From Cyclobacteriaceae bacterium (GTDB taxonomy: Bacteria > Bacteroidota > Bacteroidia > Cytophagales > Cyclobacteriaceae), in NCBI GenBank assembly GCA_016787645.1, contig JAEUUF010000019.1:173088-237087 (forward strand): DNA of 64,000 bases, read 5' to 3'. The notes under the pieces are model-generated. The model saw only the letters and a list, made by a program, of their open reading frames with translations. It ran no database searches and had not been told where the DNA came from. Below, one piece after another: positions 9,438-19,304 of the stretch (within the stretch, counting starts at the first letter, position 1; the number at the start of each line of letters is the position of its first letter). The translations under genes and the position numbers were made by a program.

Positions 9438-10643
9438 GTGAAGTTCATCACCAAGACGGTCTGGGTTCTCTCCCTCGTTAGCCTGCTCACCGACACGGCA
9501 AGTGAAATGCTGTACCCGGTCATGCCCCTCTATCTGAAGACCATCGGGTTTTCGGTCTTGCTCATTGGTATCCTTGAAGGCATGGCCGAAGCGACAGCCG
9601 GTCTTAGCAAGGGCTACTTCGGACAACGCTCCGATCTTTCCGGTCGCCGGGCACCGTTCGTACAAATGGGTTATGCCTTCAGTGCTATTTCCAAACCATT
9701 GATGGCCATCTTCACCTACCCAGGTTGGGTCTTTTTCGCGCGGAGCACTGATCGCCTGGGTAAAGGTATCCGCACTGGCGCGCGCGATGCTATGCTCTCC
9801 GATGAGGCTACTCCGGAAACCAAGGGAAGGGTTTTTGGGTTTCATCGCGCCATGGACACTGTTGGGGCAGTGCTGGGGCCGGCATTGGCCCTGGTCTATC
9901 TCCACTACTACCCTGAAAACTATAAGACATTATTCTTTATCGCATTTGCCCCCGGGCTAATAGCTGTCGCCGCGACGTTTGTGCTACAGGACAAACCGGT
10001 TGCTACCAAAGGAGATTCCGCATCAGTTTCCTTTTTTTCTTTTCTGTCCTATTGGAAGACAAGCCCACCGGCGTATCGGAAACTGGTTGTCGGCCTGCTG
10101 GTCTTTGCCTTGTTCAACAGTTCGGATGCCTTCCTCCTGCTGCGCGCAAAGCAACTGGGGCTGGAGGATTCCTGGGTGATCGGGGTGTATATCTTCTACA
10201 ACCTCGTCTACGCACTGACTGCCTTCCCGATGGGTGCGTTGGCCGATAAGATTGGGCTGAAGTTCGTTTTCCTCCTGGGCTTGGGAATGTTCAGCCTGGT
10301 ATACTTTGGAATGACTATCGCTGAAAATCCGTTTGGATCCGCAAATCCCATACTCTTGCTGATCTTGTTCATCCTTTACGGGGTCTACGCTGCTTCGACG
10401 GAAGGGATTTCCAAGGCGTGGATTTCAAACATCTCCGACAAAAAGGATACCGCGACCGCCATCGGCACTTTTGCGGGATTGCAAAGTGTAATCACCCTCT
10501 TCGCCAGTACATTGACCGGGTTTATATGGTTTCAGTTTGGAGCCAGCGCCGCCTTTCTCACTACGGCTACGGCCACGGTGGTAACGATCATCTACTTTCT
10601 TGGTGTTCCGTTTACTCGAGACCATGCAGGGAACGCTCGCTAA
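9438..10643 (+). CDS. MFS transporter
   Basis: A 401-residue inner-membrane secondary carrier with about 12 hydrophobic segments and the MFS motif A-like loop GYFGQRSDLSGRRAP after helix 2; a second copy, ADKIGLKFVF, begins the C-terminal half. RSTDRLGKGIRTGARDAMLSDEA is characteristic of a subgroup often annotated as drug or phosphate-like MFS proteins in Bacteroidota. A GTG at 9438 is the chosen start, because it is the first start in frame before the first membrane helix and a TATCTTCG promoter-like box lies about 24 nt upstream. The substrate is unknown. The downstream debranching-type gene begins 47 nt later on the same strand. Confidence 0.88.
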   Translation: MKFITKTVWVLSLVSLLTDTASEMLYPVMPLYLKTIGFSVLLIGILEGMAEATAGLSKGYFGQRSDLSGRRAPFVQMGYAFSAISKPLMAIFTYPGWVFFARSTDRLGKGIRTGARDAMLSDEATPETKGRVFGFHRAMDTVGAVLGPALALVYLHYYPENYKTLFFIAFAPGLIAVAATFVLQDKPVATKGDSASVSFFSFLSYWKTSPPAYRKLVVGLLVFALFNSSDAFLLLRAKQLGLEDSWVIGVYIFYNLVYALTAFPMGALADKIGLKFVFLLGLGMFSLVYFGMTIAENPFGSANPILLLILFILYGVYAASTEGISKAWISNISDKKDTATAIGTFAGLQSVITLFASTLTGFIWFQFGASAAFLTTATATVVTIIYFLGVPFTRDHAGNAR

Positions 10644-10690
10644 ACCACGCACGGAATTCTTCCGTATATTCGGTCAGCCTTCCGTTGGAA

Positions 10691-12973
10691 ATGTCTAGAA
10701 CACCCTTTGTCTTCTTAATGCTCATCGCCCTTTCCTGTGAGGCTCCGCAACTTCCCGTCTCTCCACTCGACGCCCTCAAGATTACTGTTCCCGCCGAGGC
10801 CAACCGGGCGGTGTCATTCACCAACAAAGACGCCGCATACTACTACACCCAAACCCACAAAGCCGATCATCCCGAGCACACCTGGTTTGAAGGGATGAAT
10901 ATTGCCAAGAACCGCGTCTTCGGCGGGTACCGCCTTTACGCCGATGGCCAGGAACTTGAAAATCAGCTTTCGGAAGTTACCGTGTATCCCTACAAGATGG
11001 TCCGAAAGCACAAAGGTGACCTCGTCGAGGAGCTTTGGATGCTCGACCATCTCAATATCCTTGAAGTAAGCCTTACAGGCGCTGATGAATCAATTGGAAT
11101 TGCGTTGAAAGGGCAAGGAGTCGCCGTGAAAAGCCAAGCCGGTCCAATTACCTTTCTGTCTTCCCAGGAAGGAGGTTTTGTGATTGCGCTTTCCACGAAG
11201 ACTTTTCACCCCATCGAAGTCAAAGAGAACATACTTTACGCTGAGGCAAAAGCCGGTGGATTCTACATCGCGGTGGCCAAGACGGAGACAGAAGCCGAAG
11301 CGATGATCCGGAACGTGCAACAAAACATCGTCACCCTCAAGAGCAACCGGGTACGGCGGATGGAGCGGTTCATGGAGTACAACACCTTCTTGAAATGCAA
11401 CGTCGACTCCCTCAGCTTGGCTATTAACTGGTTAAACATCACCATGAACCAACTTGTCACCCAGCAACAGGGCGACGGCATTTACGCAGGGCTTCCCTGG
11501 TTCAATGAATACTGGGGCCGCGATGAATTTATCGCTTTCCCCGGGGCCATGCTGGTGTCGGGGCAATTTCAAACGGGCAGAAAGATTCTCAAATCATTTG
11601 CCGACTACCAGGACAAGGACAAATCCTCCCGTTACTTCGGGCGTGTTCCCAACATCGTCAACCCGAGCAACATCGATTATCACACCACCGATGGCACACC
11701 CCGGTTCGTTATTGCCCTGCAAGATTATGTGAAATATTCAGGTGACACGTCGCTCATTAAGGAACTATACCCTGCGGTTATTAACAGCATCGAAGGTGCC
11801 CTGAAGAATTGGGTGGATGCCAAAGGCTACCTGCTTCACGAAGACAACGAAACCTGGATGGACGCGCGCGATGCGAACCTCGTTTCCTATTCTCCCCGTG
11901 GAACCCGTGCCAATGACATCCAAGCGCTCTGGTACAACCAGCTTCGGGCCGGGGCGTACTTCGCCACCTATATGCATGATATCGCGAACCAGAACAAGTG
12001 GAACTCCCTGGCAGAGAAACTCAAGAACAATTTTCAGAAGGACTACCTCGATGCGAATCGCGATTATCTCGCTGACCGGCTCAACAAGGAAAACAAACCC
12101 GACTTCAGCCTTCGTCCCAACCAGCTCTTCGCACTCGATATGGTCGATGACTCAACAACCAGGGCCAAAGCATTGCGCAAAGCCTGGGAGGAATTGGTTT
12201 ATCCATGGGGTGTCGCGACCCTGGATAGGCAGGATCCCAACTTCCATCCTTTTCACCTTACGCCCGAATATCACAAGGACGCCGCTTATCACAATGGAAC
12301 CATCTGGCCGTGGTTGAATGGCATTGCCATGCAGCGGATGATGGAATTCGGTCAGGCAGAAACCGCGTATGCCCTCTTTAAGAACATGAACCGCCAGGTG
12401 CTGACCCGCGGCGTGGTAGGAGGACTCAGCGAAAACCTCGATGCCTATCCGCATGAAGGACAAGCGCTGCCCAAGCTTACCGGAACTTATCTCCAGGCCT
12501 GGTCGAACTCCGAACAGCTTCGGATCTGGAGCCAATATTTTCTTGGCATTCGTCCGGACCTTACCAACAATACCGTGACTATCGCGCCGCGAATTCCAGA
12601 TGAGATCAAGCGGGTGGAGTTCAGATCCTTGATTGGCGAAAGCAACATTTCCTGCGTCTACACCAAATCCACTTACACAAAGTATACGTATCGTTTCAAC
12701 AACCTGCCGCGGCTGAGCATCCGTGTCGATATCTATCCCTATGAGATTGTTGAGCTCACGATTGGTCCCCGTCACACGCTGGACATCATCGAATCGAAAG
12801 AAGGGCTGACCTTGACCCTCCGGGGTCCGCAGGATAAGTTCAAGGAGGTAAAGCCGGCCCGGTCACCTGCACGGGTCGCCGAAAGGGAATTCTTTGACCA
12901 GCTGCTCAAGGGTGTGAAATTTGCGCAGCCCTTGCCGCTGAACAATCATCCGGTAATGAGCAAAACCCGGTGA
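10691..12973 (+). CDS. Exported amylo-alpha-1,6-glucosidase/GDE-type lipoprotein
   Basis: A 760-residue protein with an SPII signal (MSRTPFVFLMLIALSC, lipobox Cys16). It joins an N-terminal beta-sandwich to an (alpha/alpha)6 toroid typical of the glycogen-debranching C-terminal domain. Diagnostic blocks are LPWFNEYWGRDEFIAFPG, ETWMDARD, NDIQALWYN, YHNGTIWPWLNG and LSENLDAYPHEG, which contain the acidic residues expected for an inverting glucosidase. Family members are normally cytosolic and act on glycogen, so the lipoprotein signal is notable and implies action on imported or external alpha-glucans or related oligosaccharides. The start at 10691 is fixed by the signal peptide; the frame is open upstream into the MFS gene but is not coding there. 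Confidence 0.85.
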   Translation: MSRTPFVFLMLIALSCEAPQLPVSPLDALKITVPAEANRAVSFTNKDAAYYYTQTHKADHPEHTWFEGMNIAKNRVFGGYRLYADGQELENQLSEVTVYPYKMVRKHKGDLVEELWMLDHLNILEVSLTGADESIGIALKGQGVAVKSQAGPITFLSSQEGGFVIALSTKTFHPIEVKENILYAEAKAGGFYIAVAKTETEAEAMIRNVQQNIVTLKSNRVRRMERFMEYNTFLKCNVDSLSLAINWLNITMNQLVTQQQGDGIYAGLPWFNEYWGRDEFIAFPGAMLVSGQFQTGRKILKSFADYQDKDKSSRYFGRVPNIVNPSNIDYHTTDGTPRFVIALQDYVKYSGDTSLIKELYPAVINSIEGALKNWVDAKGYLLHEDNETWMDARDANLVSYSPRGTRANDIQALWYNQLRAGAYFATYMHDIANQNKWNSLAEKLKNNFQKDYLDANRDYLADRLNKENKPDFSLRPNQLFALDMVDDSTTRAKALRKAWEELVYPWGVATLDRQDPNFHPFHLTPEYHKDAAYHNGTIWPWLNGIAMQRMMEFGQAETAYALFKNMNRQVLTRGVVGGLSENLDAYPHEGQALPKLTGTYLQAWSNSEQLRIWSQYFLGIRPDLTNNTVTIAPRIPDEIKRVEFRSLIGESNISCVYTKSTYTKYTYRFNNLPRLSIRVDIYPYEIVELTIGPRHTLDIIESKEGLTLTLRGPQDKFKEVKPARSPARVAEREFFDQLLKGVKFAQPLPLNNHPVMSKTR

Positions 12974-13001
12974 TCCGGTGTGCAATCTCTCTGCGGGTGT
13001 G

Positions 13002-13009
13002 TATCTTCG
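13002..13009 (+). promoter_or_regulatory. -7 element TATCTTCG upstream of amidohydrolase
   Basis: Matches the Bacteroidota -7 consensus TAnnTTTG with one change and lies about 30 nt before the ATG at 13039. No clear -33 TTTG partner is seen. Confidence 0.45.
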
Positions 13010-13038
13010 TCTGATACATATCTATCCAACCCGTCCCC

Positions 13039-14310
13039 ATGCGTCATCTGCGGCTTATCATTCTGTTATTACTTACTCCGAATCTGCTTTCTGCACAAAA
13101 AATTGCGCTGCAGGCTAAATCGCTCATTGATGGCACTGGGAAAGTCGTCAGTAATCCCGTTGTCGTCATAAACAACGACAAGATCGTCGCGGTTACCACC
13201 AAGGCGAATGTTCCAAAAGATGCCACCCTGATCGACCTGGGTGATTTCACTCTCCTTCCAGGCCTGATCGACTTGCATGTCCACCCGAACCTTACGACGG
13301 GTGACTACCAGGTTGATCATTTGCGTACATCCTCTGCCGCTAAAGCGCTATTGGGGCTGAAAAACTTGCAGGATATTCTCGCGGCGGGATGGACAACCGT
13401 CCGCGTAGCCGGTGATGGCGACGTGGGATACGCCAATTTGGAAGTCCGCGATGCCATCAACAAGGGAATGTTCACCGGGCCACGGATCTATGGCGCGGGT
13501 CACTATCTGTCCGCGACGGGAGGCGGTGGGGATATTAACTTTCTCTCCTATGAACAAAAGGTGATCGCCGACGGACTGGTAATCGACGGGCCGGAAGAAA
13601 TGCGCAAGGCAGTCCGTACAGAGATCAAGTATGGCAGTGACTGGGTGAAGCTCCTGGTAACCGGTGCATTCATGTCGGCGGGTGACAATCCGAACAATGT
13701 TCATTTCAGCGCGGAAGAAGTAAAGGCGGCGGTGGACGAGGCTTCGCGGCGTGACGTGCCCGTAATGGCCCATGCCCATGCTGCGGAGGGTATCAAATTG
13801 GCCGTCAAAGCCGGCGTGCGCACCATCGAGCATGGTTCCTTCATCGACGAAGAAGCCATGGACCTGATGATCCAAAAAGGAACGTGGCTCATCCCTACCT
13901 TCTGCGTCCACACCTACTTTGAAAAACAGCCTTCGGTGGATCCAGCGCTTCAAAAGAGCCTGGAGATCGGGAGAAAAACAAAGGAGTCGATGTACACCAA
14001 CATGCGGCTGGCAGTGAAAAAAGGTGTGAAATTCGGGCTGGGATCAGACAATGTCGGCTGGCCTGCCAGCTATTCAGCCAGCGAGCTTGCGGAATATGTA
14101 TCGATCGGCATGACGCCCATGCAAGCGATCGTGTGCGCGACAAAAACAAATGCCGAAATTCTGCGAAAAGAAACTGAAATCGGCACCGTTGAACCCGGCA
14201 AGTTCGCCGACCTCATCGCCGTGAAGGGAGACCCGCTGAAAGATATCAGTGAATTACAGCGGGTAAAGTTCGTCATGGCCAATGGGAAGATCATCAAGAA
14301 TGAACGATAG
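13039..14310 (+). CDS. Exported metal-dependent amidohydrolase (imidazolonepropionase/prolidase-like)
   Basis: A 423-residue amidohydrolase with a Sec signal (MRHLRLIILLLLTPNLLSAQ). The complete metal site is visible: LIDLHVHPN (HxH), a candidate bridging Lys in DWVKLLVTGAF, VMAHAHAAEG and TIEHGSF histidines, and GLGSDN for the final Asp. The C-terminal strand motif GTVEPGKFADLIAVKGDPL is typical of the subgroup with Xaa-Pro dipeptidase and imidazolonepropionase-related enzymes. It probably hydrolyses dipeptides or cyclic amides in the periplasm. It stands between the debranching-type gene and the peroxiredoxin gene, with its own promoter-like box. Confidence 0.9.
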   Translation: MRHLRLIILLLLTPNLLSAQKIALQAKSLIDGTGKVVSNPVVVINNDKIVAVTTKANVPKDATLIDLGDFTLLPGLIDLHVHPNLTTGDYQVDHLRTSSAAKALLGLKNLQDILAAGWTTVRVAGDGDVGYANLEVRDAINKGMFTGPRIYGAGHYLSATGGGGDINFLSYEQKVIADGLVIDGPEEMRKAVRTEIKYGSDWVKLLVTGAFMSAGDNPNNVHFSAEEVKAAVDEASRRDVPVMAHAHAAEGIKLAVKAGVRTIEHGSFIDEEAMDLMIQKGTWLIPTFCVHTYFEKQPSVDPALQKSLEIGRKTKESMYTNMRLAVKKGVKFGLGSDNVGWPASYSASELAEYVSIGMTPMQAIVCATKTNAEILRKETEIGTVEPGKFADLIAVKGDPLKDISELQRVKFVMANGKIIKNER

Positions 14311-14343
14311 GCATCCCGCCTGTCCGGGTGGTAACGCCCAGAA

Positions 14344-14363
14344 CGGATGATGAGAATCATCCG
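14344..14363 (+). other. Perfect 8-bp hairpin downstream of amidohydrolase
   Basis: CGGATGAT-GAGA-ATCATCCG forms a stem with a GAGA tetraloop 33 nt after the stop. A second small inverted repeat, GCACAC/GTGTGC, lies at 14402-14419. Either may end transcription or act in the peroxiredoxin leader. The remaining 14364-14470 shows nothing else. Confidence 0.4.
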
Positions 14364-14470
14364 GCTCGAGGAAACCAATCATTGGACTTCAAACCGCTGC
14401 AGCACACCTTTGAGTGTGCACGAAACTCCCTTTCAGGATGTCGGATGCACGACGCATTTAACAACACCTT

Positions 14471-15190
14471 ATGGAAACCACAACCAATAGCACGTTCCTA
14501 CCCCGCATTGGTGATCGCGCGCCTGAATTCAAAGCCGTCACCACGCAGGGCAACATCAACTTTCCGGCCGACTACGCCGGCAAATGGGTCATTTTGTTCA
14601 GTCACCCCGCTGACTTCACCCCGGTCTGCACTTCCGAGTTCATGACCTTTGCCACCTTACAGGATGATTTCGCCGTTTGGAACACCCAGCTGGTCGGCCT
14701 GTCCGTCGACGGGCTATACAGTCACATCGCCTGGCTGCGCACCATCAAGGAAAAAATCGAATTCAAAGGAATGAAAAACGTCGAAGTAAAATTTCCTTTA
14801 ATTGAAGACATCACGATGGAGATAGCCAGGAAGTACGGGATGATTCAACCCGGCGAAAGCAGCACCAAAGCCGTTCGGGCCGTGTTCTTCATCGACCCTA
14901 AAGGCGTGATTCGTGCAATCATCTATTATCCGCTTTCCCTCGGTCGTAATTTCGCCGAACTGAAACGCGTCATCATTGCCCTGCAGACTGCCGACACGTA
15001 CAGCATTGCCACTCCGGCTGACTGGCAACCGGGCGACGATGTGATCGTTCCTCCTGCCGGATCATGTGGTGTAGCCAAAGAACGGATGGAATCGAAAGTC
15101 GCAGACCTCACTTGTTATGACTGGTTCTTCTGCACCAAAAAATTGCCGTTGGAGCGGGTGAATAGCCTGGTTGTCGCGAGGAAGAATTAG
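14471..15190 (+). CDS. Peroxiredoxin, Prx6/archaeal-type
   Basis: A 239-residue thiol peroxidase of the Prx6 family. The peroxidatic motif HPADFTPVCTSE places Cys53 in TPVC. The extended C-terminal domain has further cysteines near 199 (GSCGVAKE), 215 (LTCYDW) and 221 (FFCTKK), a pattern like the hexadecameric archaeal 2-Cys Prx6 enzymes in which a C-terminal Cys resolves. It lacks a signal peptide and is cytosolic. The long 5' gap (160 nt) contains two hairpins. It is followed by a good terminator-like hairpin, so it is probably monocistronic. The family call is secure; which Cys resolves is inference. Confidence 0.93.
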   Translation: METTTNSTFLPRIGDRAPEFKAVTTQGNINFPADYAGKWVILFSHPADFTPVCTSEFMTFATLQDDFAVWNTQLVGLSVDGLYSHIAWLRTIKEKIEFKGMKNVEVKFPLIEDITMEIARKYGMIQPGESSTKAVRAVFFIDPKGVIRAIIYYPLSLGRNFAELKRVIIALQTADTYSIATPADWQPGDDVIVPPAGSCGVAKERMESKVADLTCYDWFFCTKKLPLERVNSLVVARKN

Positions 15191-15223
15191 TGCCGACATC
15201 AGTTTTTGATCATTGGCCCAGAA

Positions 15224-15245
15224 GGCGCAAGGAGTTCCCTGCGCC
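15224..15245 (+). terminator. Hairpin after peroxiredoxin gene
   Basis: GGCGCAAGG at 15224-15232 pairs with CCCTGCGCC at 15237-15245 (one internal mismatch, loop AGTT), followed by a T-rich TCATTTCATTT. This is a fair intrinsic-terminator shape 33 nt after the stop. Confidence 0.55.
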
Positions 15246-15363
15246 TCATTTCATTTATGCCAGTGCGTCCTAATACCATTCCTTGAGCCACTCCGATCAA
15301 TCCCATGGCTACAATCGACGAATTGTCGCTATCTTGGATCAATCGCTAAATCATAATGCGCAA

Positions 15364-16818
15364 ATGAGAAAATCAATATTCTCCCTACTCCTTGCCACCC
15401 TCCTCTTCAGCTGCCAGTCCGGTGAAGTTTTTGACGGAGCCCTTTGCATCGAGAACATCACCACCATTGATCCCACGGATGGCGCCAAAGAAGGGCAGAC
15501 CGTGATTATCAAGGATGGGAAAATCTTCAAGATCGCTCCCACTGCCACACTTAAACTTTCTTCCAAGAATCAAATCATAGACGGAAAAGGAAAATTCCTG
15601 ATCCCTGGACTCTGGGACTCCCACATCCACTTTGCCTACATGGAAGCCCTGGCGCCAAGGATGTTTGACCTATTCCTCGTGTACGGAATTACCAGTGTGC
15701 GCGACACCGGTGGCGAAATCTCCTTTGTGAAGAAGTGGAAAGATGCCGCCCTGGCGAATTCAACCGGGGCACCGCGGGTGATGATTGCCGGTCCCCTGCT
15801 GGACGGCATGCCCAACGTGTACGATGGCAGTGATGCCGGCCATCCGCCACTTTCCATTGGATCCGGTTCCGTCGAAGCGGTATCCGCACTGGTTGGAAAG
15901 CTTGACCGCACCGGTGTTGACTTTCTCAAGGCCTATGAGATGCTGACGCCCGAGCAGTTCGCCGCGGTGATGAAGTTCGCCAAAGAGAAAGGTTACAAAG
16001 TTACCGGCCATGTGCCCCTTAGCATGGACGTGATCAGTGCTTCCAACCTCGGGCTCAACAGCATGGAACACTTCCGCAACCTCGAACTCTCCTGCGCCTC
16101 CAACGCCGATGAACTGCTGGCGCAGCGGCGCACCATGCTGGCCAAGGGCAAGAACATGCCCGGTGGCGAATTACGAACAAGCATTCACGATGCCCAGCGC
16201 GAAATCGCCGTGAAGAAATACGATGATAAAAAAGCGGATGAAATCCTGCAGGTGCTGCTCAAGAATCAAACCTGGCAAATTCCGACTATGGCGCTGAATA
16301 CCGGCTTTACGCGTCGCCCGTACGGCCAACCGGAGTGGCAGGAAAGTTTTGAATACCTGCCCGATACCATCCGCGATGAATGGAAAGCCACGATCCAGGC
16401 ATCGATGAGTGAAGAAGTACCGCCTTTCCGCGTTCAATACACTCAGTGGATGCTCGACATGGCTGCGAAAGTTCACAAGGCAGGCATCCCGATGATGGCC
16501 GGCACCGATACACCCATTGGCTTTCTGACCCCAGGATTAAGTTTGCACGAAGAGCTGATCGTCTTAACAGAAGCGGGCCTCTCCCCTCAGGAAGCCTTGA
16601 AGACTGCCACGTTGAATCCCGCGAGGTATTTCAATCTTGAAAACGAACTGGGCTCCATCAAAGAATCTCAATGGGCGGACCTGTTGATCCTATCTGCTAA
16701 TCCTTTGGAAAACATTCGCAATACGCAACGGATTGAAGGAGTGATTAAGCAGGGGAAGTATTTTGCCAAGACCAAGCTCGACAGTATGAAGAGCGAACTG
16801 CGTAACGGTAACCGGTGA
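15364..16818 (+). CDS. Amidohydrolase family lipoprotein
   Basis: A 484-residue lipoprotein; MRKSIFSLLLATLLFSC has a lipobox Cys17 and fixes the start at 15364, although the frame is open to 15283. Amidohydrolase motifs in order: GLWDSHIHF (HxH), FLKAYEML (candidate bridging Lys), TGHVPLS, SMEHFRN and MAGTDTP, then GSIKESQWADLLILSANPL. It belongs to the same broad group as the gene at 13039 but has a long insertion (about 240-360). The last residues NGNR and the TGA stop are supplied by a heptamer repeat array (16807-16855), so the ancestral C-terminus may have been changed. Substrate unknown; peptide or amide hydrolysis is likely. Confidence 0.87.
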   Translation: MRKSIFSLLLATLLFSCQSGEVFDGALCIENITTIDPTDGAKEGQTVIIKDGKIFKIAPTATLKLSSKNQIIDGKGKFLIPGLWDSHIHFAYMEALAPRMFDLFLVYGITSVRDTGGEISFVKKWKDAALANSTGAPRVMIAGPLLDGMPNVYDGSDAGHPPLSIGSGSVEAVSALVGKLDRTGVDFLKAYEMLTPEQFAAVMKFAKEKGYKVTGHVPLSMDVISASNLGLNSMEHFRNLELSCASNADELLAQRRTMLAKGKNMPGGELRTSIHDAQREIAVKKYDDKKADEILQVLLKNQTWQIPTMALNTGFTRRPYGQPEWQESFEYLPDTIRDEWKATIQASMSEEVPPFRVQYTQWMLDMAAKVHKAGIPMMAGTDTPIGFLTPGLSLHEELIVLTEAGLSPQEALKTATLNPARYFNLENELGSIKESQWADLLILSANPLENIRNTQRIEGVIKQGKYFAKTKLDSMKSELRNGNR

Positions 16819-16855
16819 CCGGTAAACAGTGAACGGTAAACCGTGAACAGTGAAG
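16807..16855 (+). repeat. Seven-copy degenerate 7-bp tandem array
   Basis: Seven consecutive heptamers of the form RGTRAMC: GGTAACC, GGTGACC, GGTAAAC, AGTGAAC, GGTAAAC, CGTGAAC, AGTGAAG. The array begins inside the amidohydrolase gene and contains its TGA stop (16816-16818). Related arrays occur at 18724, 19253 and 29907. Confidence 0.75.
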
Positions 16856-16872
16856 GGTTAGTCTATTTGGCG

Positions 16873-16887
16873 CGCGTTTGCAACGCG
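16873..16887 (+). other. CGCGTT-TGC-AACGCG palindrome
   Basis: A 6-bp stem with a TGC loop in the 243-nt gap before the ABC-F gene. The GCGTTTGCAACGC core resembles REP-type palindromes common in bacteria; it could also end the upstream transcript. The rest of 16888-17030 holds no recognised feature. Confidence 0.35.
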
Positions 16888-17032
16888 TGACATACTGCGA
16901 GCGTCATACGAAGGTACGAATGACGGGACTCAAATTCGACAGCCGTGGCACGCAGTCTGGTTTCCCATCTACCCTCAACGAATCACCGAATTTTCATTTT
17001 CAAATTTTCAAATCGACTCACTTTCAATTTGT

Positions 17033-17040
17033 TATCTTTG
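17033..17040 (+). promoter_or_regulatory. -7 element TATCTTTG of ABC-F gene
   Basis: Exact match to the Bacteroidota TAnnTTTG consensus, 21 nt before the ATG at 17062, which would give a leader of about 14 nt. Upstream sequence is AT-rich with several TTT runs but no convincing -33 TTTG at the usual spacing. Confidence 0.6.
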
Positions 17041-17055
17041 CGCCTCATTTTTTGA

Positions 17056-18681
<1,626 letters not shown>

Positions 18682-18723
18682 TGGTAGGTTGGCAGTTTCT
18701 TGAGATCACTTGAGGCAAATTGT

Positions 18724-18758
18724 AGTGATCAGTGATCAGTGATCGGTAATCGGTAGTC
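18724..18758 (+). repeat. Five-copy 7-bp tandem array (AGTGATC type)
   Basis: AGTGATC three times, then GGTAATC and GGTAGTC. It lies 24 nt beyond the 3' end of the four-helix-bundle gene and is matched in inverted orientation by the array at 19253-19280 beyond that gene's 5' end. Confidence 0.75.
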
Positions 18759-18781
18759 AGGGGTGGGTGTGAAAGAGTAGA

Positions 18782-19162
18782 TCAGTTGCCGGAGCAGAAT
18801 AAGTGGGCCTTCTCTATGGTGTTGTAGAGTTTACGGCCAAGCATTTCATATTTGGCGATTAGCTCGTTGGTTTGCTCCGCGCCAAGTAGGGCACAGTCTC
18901 GAGCGGATTCCACCCAGTGCTGAGTTTCCATCTGTTCGCCGTCCGCATCCGTGAGTTTGCTGACGAAGTGTTTTTCATATCTCCGCTTTGCCCAAGCCTC
19001 GGCAATTTGAGCCCCCACCGACCTTGATGACCTTCGAAGCTGATCGGTAAGTGAATACTTCTCCTCCCTCGGAAAGGTCTTGGTCAATTCGTAAATCTCC
19101 CTTGCTAACTGTCTTGCTGATTGATATATCTCCAGCTCCTTGAATGACTTCGCGTGTTTCAT
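18782..19162 (-). CDS. Four-helix bundle protein (S23/IVP-avd superfamily)
   Basis: A 126-residue all-helical protein. SFKELEIYQSARQLAREIYELT, a central FPREEKYSLTDQLRRSSRSVGAQIAEA, and a C-terminal amphipathic helix are the hallmark of the family first seen in 23S rRNA intervening sequences and related to diversity-generating-retroelement Avd proteins. The basic patch RRSSRS probably binds nucleic acid. Here it is a stand-alone gene, not in rRNA and without a reverse transcriptase nearby. It is flanked on both sides by heptamer repeat arrays in inverted orientation. Function is unknown. Length and motif agree well with the family. Confidence 0.88.
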   Translation of the reverse strand: MKHAKSFKELEIYQSARQLAREIYELTKTFPREEKYSLTDQLRRSSRSVGAQIAEAWAKRRYEKHFVSKLTDADGEQMETQHWVESARDCALLGAEQTNELIAKYEMLGRKLYNTIEKAHLFCSGN

Positions 19163-19252
19163 GTGTCAATACTAGCACTCGAATTAAAAAACTTCATGCC
19201 TCGGCGTGTACGGAAAGCCTGACAAGTTCCTGTTGCGGATACACCTTACACC

Positions 19253-19280
19253 GATCACTGATCACCGATCACCGATTACA
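19253..19280 (-). repeat. Four-copy 7-bp tandem array, inverted partner
   Basis: On the + strand GATCACT, GATCACC, GATCACC, GATTACA; on the minus strand this reads as the same RGTRATC family as 18724-18758. Together the two arrays bracket the four-helix-bundle gene. Confidence 0.7.
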
Positions 19281-19291
19281 GTTCCCCCACG

Positions 19292-19299
19292 TATCTTTG
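19292..19299 (+). promoter_or_regulatory. -7 element TATCTTTG very close to start codon
   Basis: Perfect TAnnTTTG match ending only 5 nt before the ATG at 19305. If used, the transcript would start at about the A of the ATG, implying a leaderless mRNA. It lies directly after the heptamer array. Confidence 0.45.
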
Positions 19300-19304
19300 G
19301 TTTC

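Noticed and set aside
9171-9905. 244-residue minus-strand open frame opposite metallopeptidase and MFS genes
   Set aside because: Spans two secure plus-strand genes and has no signal or motif.
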